Positions 57,021-64,000 of a stretch of DNA of 64,000 nt are shown here, in pieces. Source of the DNA: Hymenoscyphus infarciens. Its lineage: Eukaryota > Ascomycota > Leotiomycetes > Helotiales > Helotiaceae. The stretch's first letter is position 1; every line of letters begins with the position of its first letter. The notes beneath the pieces were generated by a model. That model had not been told where the DNA came from. It saw only the letters and a list, made by a program, of their open reading frames with translations, and did not search any database. The position numbers and the translations under genes were made by a program. The stretch covers positions 1 to 64,000 of the forward strand of contig LLCB01000106.1 of NCBI GenBank assembly GCA_001414345.1, given 5' to 3'.

Positions 57021-59700
57021 TTTAAAAAATTTCGTTATAAACTAATTTATTAGAAATTAAGATATACTCTCTACTTACTAATTAAACGTTAATAAAACGA
57101 AAAAATATTTCCGTAATTATAGCGTAGATTACCTAGTTATATTAATAATATAGCGCTATTTATCTATATAATATACTATACGAGTTATTAGATATAATAC
57201 GTAGTAGTACTAGCTCTCGACTAGGTAGTTTATACTAAGATATCACTAAAAACAGATAAGATCTTATCTAATTTATAATAGTATAGCTTACTTTAATAAG
57301 TACTAAACTAGTCTTATATAGCTTACTAATACTTATATTTTAAGTTAAGAGTATCTTTATATAATAGCTCGAATAAACGAGTAGAGTAGCGTTAAACTCT
57401 ACTCTCTACTCTAAGTATAACTTAAGTAGTTAAGTGGTTCTTATACTAAGCGGAAGATGTTTTCTTAAAAATAGCGATTAAGAACTACTAAAGTAGTACT
57501 ATATCTTAAGAGTTTCAATCGTTGCTCTCTAATAACTCTTCTAAATAAAAACATAGAATATTTTCAGATAATCATAGTTATTAATAGCAGGTTTATAAGA
57601 ACTAAAAGTTTAAATTACTATTACTTCGCTAGTAAGACTTTAAGCTATCTTATAATATTTTACGTAGTCTCTAGTAAAATATATATAGGAATATTTTCAC
57701 TCTTATATAGATTAAGAAGTAAGAGAAAGAGAGATTAGATATCGTCTTTTTAGATAAAAGAGATTTTAAAGTACTTAAACGTTAAATAGATAGTTTATAT
57801 ATTTAGAGTTACTTTCGAGTATTTAGATAAGTCGTAGATAGATTAAATTAAGAGAAGCGCTACTTAAATCTTAACTTAAATTATAGCTCGAGTTACGAGA
57901 CTATTATAATAGAATCTCTATTTATAAATTAACTACTGCTTTTATTTAAATTATAATAAAGTAAGTTATCTAACCGCGTTATATAAACTATTACTATATA
58001 CGATATTTATAGACTTTATAGAGTTAGTTTTAATATAGTAGTTAGATAGCTCGCTCTATTATAAATCGTATAAAAGCGATATATAAGAACTTATAGCGCT
58101 TTAAATTTCCTAGCCTTTTAGCGCTATATAGATATTTTTCTTTAGTTTAGATAAACTCCGCTATTTTTACTTATAAGTATATAATAAGTAATTCTAGTTT
58201 TAAATAACTTATATACTAATTAAAAGATAGAAAATTACTACTAGAACTAGGTTTATACTTAGTTTTAGTCTTTTGTTTATCTAATATTTAATAATCTTTT
58301 AATAATAGTCTACTTAGTCTATTCTATTCTAATCTCTAGAATAGAATAGAATAGAAAATTTAAAAAGCTAATAAGAAGCTACTAATTTATTTTTAAATAT
58401 AAATATAACGTCTTCTTTTTATATACTTTATAAGAAAATAACTTTTACTTATTAGAGACTATAACTCCTACTAAGAGTTAGTTATTTAAGCGATTCTAGC
58501 TTATTATTTAAATCGAGTTATAAGTTATAGTTATTATTTTTAAAGCGTATTCTAAAGCGACTTAATATATTAGTTAAAACGATTATTAGTTCAGTTTCTA
58601 TCGTTATATTCAAGAGTAAGTAACTACTCGAGATAGTATATATAAGAATATATAACCTTCTTACTTAAGAACTATTTAGATAAGTATCGTAGCTAGCTTT
58701 ACTTTATATATACGAACGAATATATAACTCTTTTTATATTACTTTTATAACTATAAGTTATACTAATACTAATTAGTAGATATATAAATCAGATACTTAG
58801 TTACTTCGTATATTTCTACTATAGATATACTTATATAAAAGTAAACTTAATATCACTAGTAGACTCCTCTTCGTAGATCGTAGTTTCTTCTACTATTCGA
58901 TAAATAGTAAACGCTTCTTAATATAAGAAGCACTAATTACTAATACTAATCTTCTAACGTTATTCTAATAACTCTCTCGACCTTCTATTATCTCTTAAGA
59001 TAATTTATACTCTCTAAGACATCTATTCACCTAAAACCTAATATCTCTTTTATCTACTAAGTAAAGTATAAATAGACTTTTAATAACATTTATAATATCT
59101 ATAATATAATAGATATACTAATACTAATTCTAATAACTTCGAAAGCTTTAACTTTAATACTAAAATAAGCTTTAAAGCTAGTACTAAAGCTAAAGTTAAT
59201 ATAGACAAAAGAGATAATTTATACTACTAAATAAAAAGAGAAGTATACTAAAGAATAGAACGAAGACCTTCTTCTTTAAGACTAGTTTTAAGTAGACTTC
59301 GAGAAATAGAATTAAGATAAATATACTAAAATCTACTAATCTATAAATACTAAGTTATAATAAATACTTTATAAAAGAGGTATATAGATTAAGATAGATA
59401 GATATAAGATACTTATATCTTAGGTATTATATAATACTACTACTAAGGTTAACTAAACTAGGTAGTTAAACAAAGAATTAAAAGCTATAGTAGTTAATAG
59501 AGCTAGTACTAAAGTCTTTAGATTCTATTATAAATATATAAAGAAACACGTTAAAAGATAATAAAAGTAGTAGTAATAATAACTCTAATAATAATTATCT
59601 TTAGCTAAAAAATATTACTTAAAACACCTAATCTAAGATAAAGGCTAGAGATAATACTTTATAAGTATCTACTATATAATAATAATAATAACTAATATCT
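57021..59700. other. RIP-degraded AT-rich block, upstream of copia remnant
   Basis: Dense TA bias and no surviving frames. It probably contains the 5' end of the copia element (LTR and start of gag) and other repeats, but no LTR, primer-binding site or paired copy could be identified in the window. Confidence 0.6.
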
Positions 59701-62700
59701 TTAATAACTTTAATTCTACTAGCTAAAAGGAAAAATTTAAGTAATCTAATATAATCTCTAATCTAACTTTTAAGTCTACTAAAAGACGATTATATCTTCT
59801 TCTTTATATTCTACTAATTTAGTAAGAATACTACTAGTAATAATCTTAATAAACTCTTTAAATATCTAGAATATAATTAATACTAAGATAATCCTAATAG
59901 AAGACTACTAGTATAAATAAATATAGTATATTTTAAAGATAAGTTAACTTCTTAAAGTTTAAAAGGTTAAGACTACTCTTATATATTAGACACTCTTATA
60001 AAAGTATATAAAAACGATTAAAAGTATAGTAGAAAGAAAGATAACTTTATAATTAAAGTTATAATATTTAAGAATATATATAAGAGAAGTAGAGTATTAC
60101 TAGCGATTTACTCTCTTATCTTCTCTACTATACTAAAAGGTAACGCTTCGAATTATTTTTATATTACGCTTTTTAGTAAGTATAATAACTAATCTTTTAA
60201 AGTTTTATCTATATCTTTATAATAATATTTTAAAGATAAGCTTTATAAAAGAGGTTAATTATCTAAGTAGAATAATATTAATTTATAAGAGATAATATAA
60301 GTATCTAGAGTATCTATATTAAAGTCTTTTAAAGATATATTATTAAGACTTAATTTACTAAGTTTTTCCCTCTCTATAGACTTTCGTATTAATAGTTAAT
60401 TTTTAAATAAGCTAATTTTAGTATATAAAAAGGTCCTAGATTATACTATTAAAATTTTAACTTTACTCTAAGACTCTTTAATTTCTAATACTATTACTCT
60501 TCTATAAAGTTCGATCTAATTCTATATAAAGGTTTACTTAGAAATAGTTATAAATAAAACTATAATAACTTAAAGACACTTCTATAAAAGTAGATAATAT
60601 AGTATAAGTAAATTTAGTAATATAGATTAAAATAAGAAGAAGAGAGTATATTATATATATAGAAAAGACAACTATTTATCTTAGGATTATAGTTAAGAAG
60701 AGTAAGACTATTACTTTACTAAATAGTCTAATAAGAATTCTAGATACTTTAAAAGTAAGTAAGATAGATATACTAGAAAGGTATATAATATAAATATAGT
60801 ATATATTTAGAGTATCTAAGAGAAGGAGATATTAGAGATACTTTATACTATTACTCTATTAAAAGAAGATAGTAGCTTATTAGATACTAGCTTAGATAAT
60901 AAAGTTATTTATTATAATATTACTTTTATAAGATTTATTAACGATTTAAATACTAAATACTTTATTATGAATTTAATAAGTTTAATATAAAAACATATTA
61001 TTAATAGATATATTCTATAAAACCTAAATAATAATTCTAACGTTATATATAAATCTATAAAGAAGGTGTTTATAATAATAGCTAAAAGATATATAAAAGA
61101 GAACTTCTTTAGTATAATAATTAATACTAAAGTAGCTTAAAGGTTAAGTATAGAATATAATAAATATCTTATATATATTAGACTTATTAAAAGCGTCTTA
61201 ATTAATAGAGATATAAAGAGTTAATTTAATATCTAGTTTAATAAGAGATATACTCTATCTTTAAAATTAATAATAATTAATATACTAATTAGAAAAGTAG
61301 AGTTTTATATAGTATAATCTAATACCTCTTTTATCTTTTATATTAATAATATAGATAACTTAAATATTACTCTAATTAATCTTTAAAATATACTTATTTA
61401 AGAGAATAAGAAAGAGATAGAGATTAAGAGGTTCTCTATTATATAACGATTTAGATACTCTTTTCTACTCTAAGATAAAGCTATATATAACTTTATATAA
61501 GAGTATTTAACCTTTCTTATAGATATTAATATTTAGTAACTTTATAAGCGATTTAGCTACTTATTAGTACTAAGATTATAACGTATACTAGAAAGAGCTA
61601 GGTATTATATTAACTAGAGTATTCTTTAATATCTTACTAAATTCTATAAATACTATTAAAAACATAGAAGTTTACCTAGCTAGTTTAAGTTTACTCTTTA
61701 TAATAATCTTAAACTTAATTATAGTATTCTAATTAATACTTTCTTTCTTAATAGATAAGTAGTTATATACTATATAGATAAAGTAATAAGGTATTAAGTA
61801 GGTAACTTTTTATCTAATATAAAAGTAATAAGTATATAAGTAGTCTTTTAGAGATTAGATTAATATATATCTTAGACTCTCTAATTATATTATTATAAAT
61901 ACTAGAATAAACTTTATTAGAAAAGACTTTATATACTCTACTACTAGAATAAGTACTATAGTAAAAACTATACTAGTTAAGATATATAATTTAATTAGTA
62001 TAGTAGAATAATACTATTAACTAATTTAATAGATATATAATATTATATATAAATAAGAGCTCTATCTCTTATAAAGTTTAACGCTTTAAATAGTCTTTAA
62101 GTAATTAATAATATAGTAAGACTAAATAGACTAGTCTCTACTCTATTAGTATATAAAGTATATACTTAAATAGTTATAGCTAATACACTTTTATAACTAA
62201 TTTCTATAAAGTCTAAGACTTATAAAAGAGCTATCTAAGAGATATAAAAGTAGATTATATTCTATTAAGTTAAAGAAGCTCTTAATATACGAAATAGACT
62301 AATTAACTAAGTCAAGAACTTACTCTTAAATTCAAATATTTTAGTATAAAGAGAGTATATAAAGTCTTAGATAGAACCTTTTATTCTTTAAGAAATCGAA
62401 AATAAGAACTATATTATATTACTACTAAGTAGTTCTATAAAGTTTTAATCTATAGTTATAAAGCTATACTTTATTAAAACTTCTAAAACTTCTAGAATAG
62501 TACTAGTAACTAAGGAAGTTTCTAATATAATACTATCTAAAACGATACTATAATCTTATAAAAAAGAAGAAACTTTTAAGTAATAGAGTAAATAAGAAGT
62601 AGAATAAGATAGATAAGGTATTAAGTATTATTTACCTTCTCTCTAATATTAACTTTATTAGTTATAAATCTAATAAAATACTAATATTCTAGAATCCTTA

Positions 62701-64000
62701 CTAGAACTACTCTAGAAGCGTAGACGTAGATAGTCTTAAAAGTATCTAAAGCCTCTAAATAGTTCTTTTAAAGTATTATTCTAATAGTTAGACACTTTTA
62801 TTAATAATATCAACTATATTACTCTTAAGAATATTAAAACTTTTCTTACTAATTTAAGTAAACCTTATAATATTAAAGTCTTTATAGCTATAATCTAACC
62901 TAAAGGCGAAGATAGAGAGTATATATCTAACTCTAACTCTACTAGCTCTAACTCTAACCCGAGCCTCTAACTCTAACTCTAACCTAAGAGCCGTAATAAT
63001 AGTATAATATATATTAAATTATAATAAAAGGAGATTAATAAATTAACTAATTAAGATGTTTTTAAGATTATTATCTAGAAGAAGTTACCTTCTAATACTA
63101 GAATATTTAAATTACGCTTTATAAATAATATTAAATTTAAAAGTATAGCACTTACTTTTATAAAGTTAAGATTAATAATCTAAGTATATAATAATACTAG
63201 AAAGTTACTAGTACTTACCTAAGTATCTACTATTTAAAGTATAAGCTAAAGAATAATTCTTATACTTATTATAATACTTCTAAGCTTATAAGTAATTATT
63301 TAAGATATTACTTAAGTATATATATAATCGTTAACTAACTTAAATTAAAAATTCTTTATATACTCTTCTAAAAGTTATCTCTAATAAGAAGATATATTCT
63401 TTAAAGTAATTAGACTTTTATATAGTATTCTAGAAGCTAGTAATCATTTGTTTATAACGTATTATAAATACTATATTATAAGGCTTATAATAGAATAGTT
63501 AATATTTAACCTCTATCTTTTATATACTAAGTTATACTAATATAATAAGCAAGTAAGATTAAATACCTCTTTTAGTATAATAGGCTTTTAAACTAAGAAT
63601 ACTCTTATACTCGCTAATAATAAAGAGAAGCTTACTATTAATAAGGCTAGGTTTATATCTAAAAAAAAGAGAAGAGCTTACTATTAATAATCTAATTAAA
63701 TTTAATAGAGAGCTAATTACTAAGTATTACAATAGCTCTATATCTCTTATTTAGAATTACGTAAAACACTTAGATTTTATATAAAAAGCTCTAACTAAGA
63801 TATCTAATATAAAAGAGATATTATATATAGTAGATACTAAAGATTAATATATTATATAACGTATTAGAAGAGTATACTTAGCTATAGTATCTTAATCTAA
63901 AGCTACTTTTAACTTATTATATACTACTTAAACTATTAATTCTTAAGATAATAATAATTTACTTCTTAATAAGCGAATTTAATAGTAAAATAATAATCTC
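59701..64000 (+). mobile_element. Ty1/copia retrotransposon remnant, RIP-inactivated, 3' end outside window
   Basis: Plus-strand gag-pol order is readable despite many stops. Gag helix region LKGNASNYFY (about 60133); decayed zinc knuckle at about 60634-60680 (KKRVYYIYRKDNYLS, Cys to Tyr changes); protease at about 61114 (IIINTKVA for IIDTGAA) ending in the FYVVQSNTSF-like stretch; integrase zinc finger near 61540-61660 (RFSYLLVLRL, KFYKYYXKH), core near 61684 (FKFTL...NYSILIN) and 61889 (IIINTRINF, for the IITDAG-type second catalytic Asp) ending in an IVE-YY motif; reverse transcriptase from about 63025 (PSNTRIFKLRF, SQRIILILI, YSILEASNHLF at 63424). Gag, protease and early integrase share one frame, then the frame shifts between 61700 and 61890, and RT returns to the first frame. 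Stops are mainly TAA/TAG at former CAA/CAG and TGG codons. Confidence 0.88.
62920..62985. repeat. CTCTAACT-type simple repeat inside the copia remnant
   Basis: Repeated (T)CTAAC hexamers, including CTCTAACTCTAACT runs at 62930-62985. It lies between the integrase and RT regions and in the coding frame gives Ser-Asn repeats, so it looks like an expanded linker rather than telomeric sequence. Confidence 0.7.

Noticed and set aside
62920..62985. Telomere-like CTAAC repeats
   Set aside because: Units are irregular (CTCTAACT), embedded in the copia coding region, and not the fungal CCCTAA telomere repeat.
1..64000. CRISPR arrays, rRNA operons, plasmid origins
   Set aside because: Tandem repeats seen have no constant-repeat/unique-spacer layout; no rRNA sequence recognised; the organism is a fungus.

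Overview
The window is nuclear DNA of a filamentous ascomycete (Pezizomycotina). The evidence is short GT-AG introns of about 50-240 bp, a CreA-type carbon catabolite repressor, fungal L-rhamnose catabolism genes, a Zn2Cys6 regulator, and long AT-rich blocks in which CA/TG dinucleotides are depleted in favour of TA, the footprint of repeat-induced point mutation (RIP). The CreA sequence looks closest to Leotiomycetes, but that is an impression from memory, not a placement.

Layout. 1-2050 is RIP-degraded and opens with a 134-bp tandem array followed by an inverted copy. 2.4-10 kb is a compact metabolic block: L-rhamnose 1-dehydrogenase (LRA1, minus, 2 exons), L-rhamnonate dehydratase (LRA3, minus, 3 exons) and a divergent Zn2Cys6 transcription factor (plus, 4 exons). 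13.4 kb holds a small Cys-containing conserved protein, 17.6 kb a possible tail-anchored micro-protein, and 20.1-22.1 kb a mitochondrial PPR protein (minus, 3 exons). 22.2-37.9 kb is almost gene-free but carries decayed repeats and at least one clean hAT-type MITE. 38.0-39.2 kb is the intronless creA gene behind a long pyrimidine-rich leader. 41.9-45.75 kb is a RIP-mutated DNA transposon with terminal inverted repeats of about 145 bp. 49.3-64 kb is mostly transposon graveyard: a 549-bp inverted-repeat element present twice (one copy split by a nested insertion with an 8-bp target duplication), an AT-rich MITE, a second hAT-type MITE, and the 5' part of a Ty1/copia retrotransposon whose gag, protease, integrase and RT order is still readable through RIP stops, running off the window end.

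How the genes fit together. LRA1 and LRA3 are steps 1 and 3 of the fungal non-phosphorylated L-rhamnose pathway. The lactonase (LRA2) and aldolase (LRA4) are not in the window. The adjacent Zn2Cys6 protein is a plausible pathway regulator and shares a 1.4-kb divergent intergenic region with LRA3. CreA, 28 kb away, is the global repressor of such alternative-carbon genes; its proximity may be coincidental.

Exon structures were worked out by hand from reading frame, splice consensus and remembered family conservation. Gene-poor stretches may still hide multi-exon or non-coding genes.
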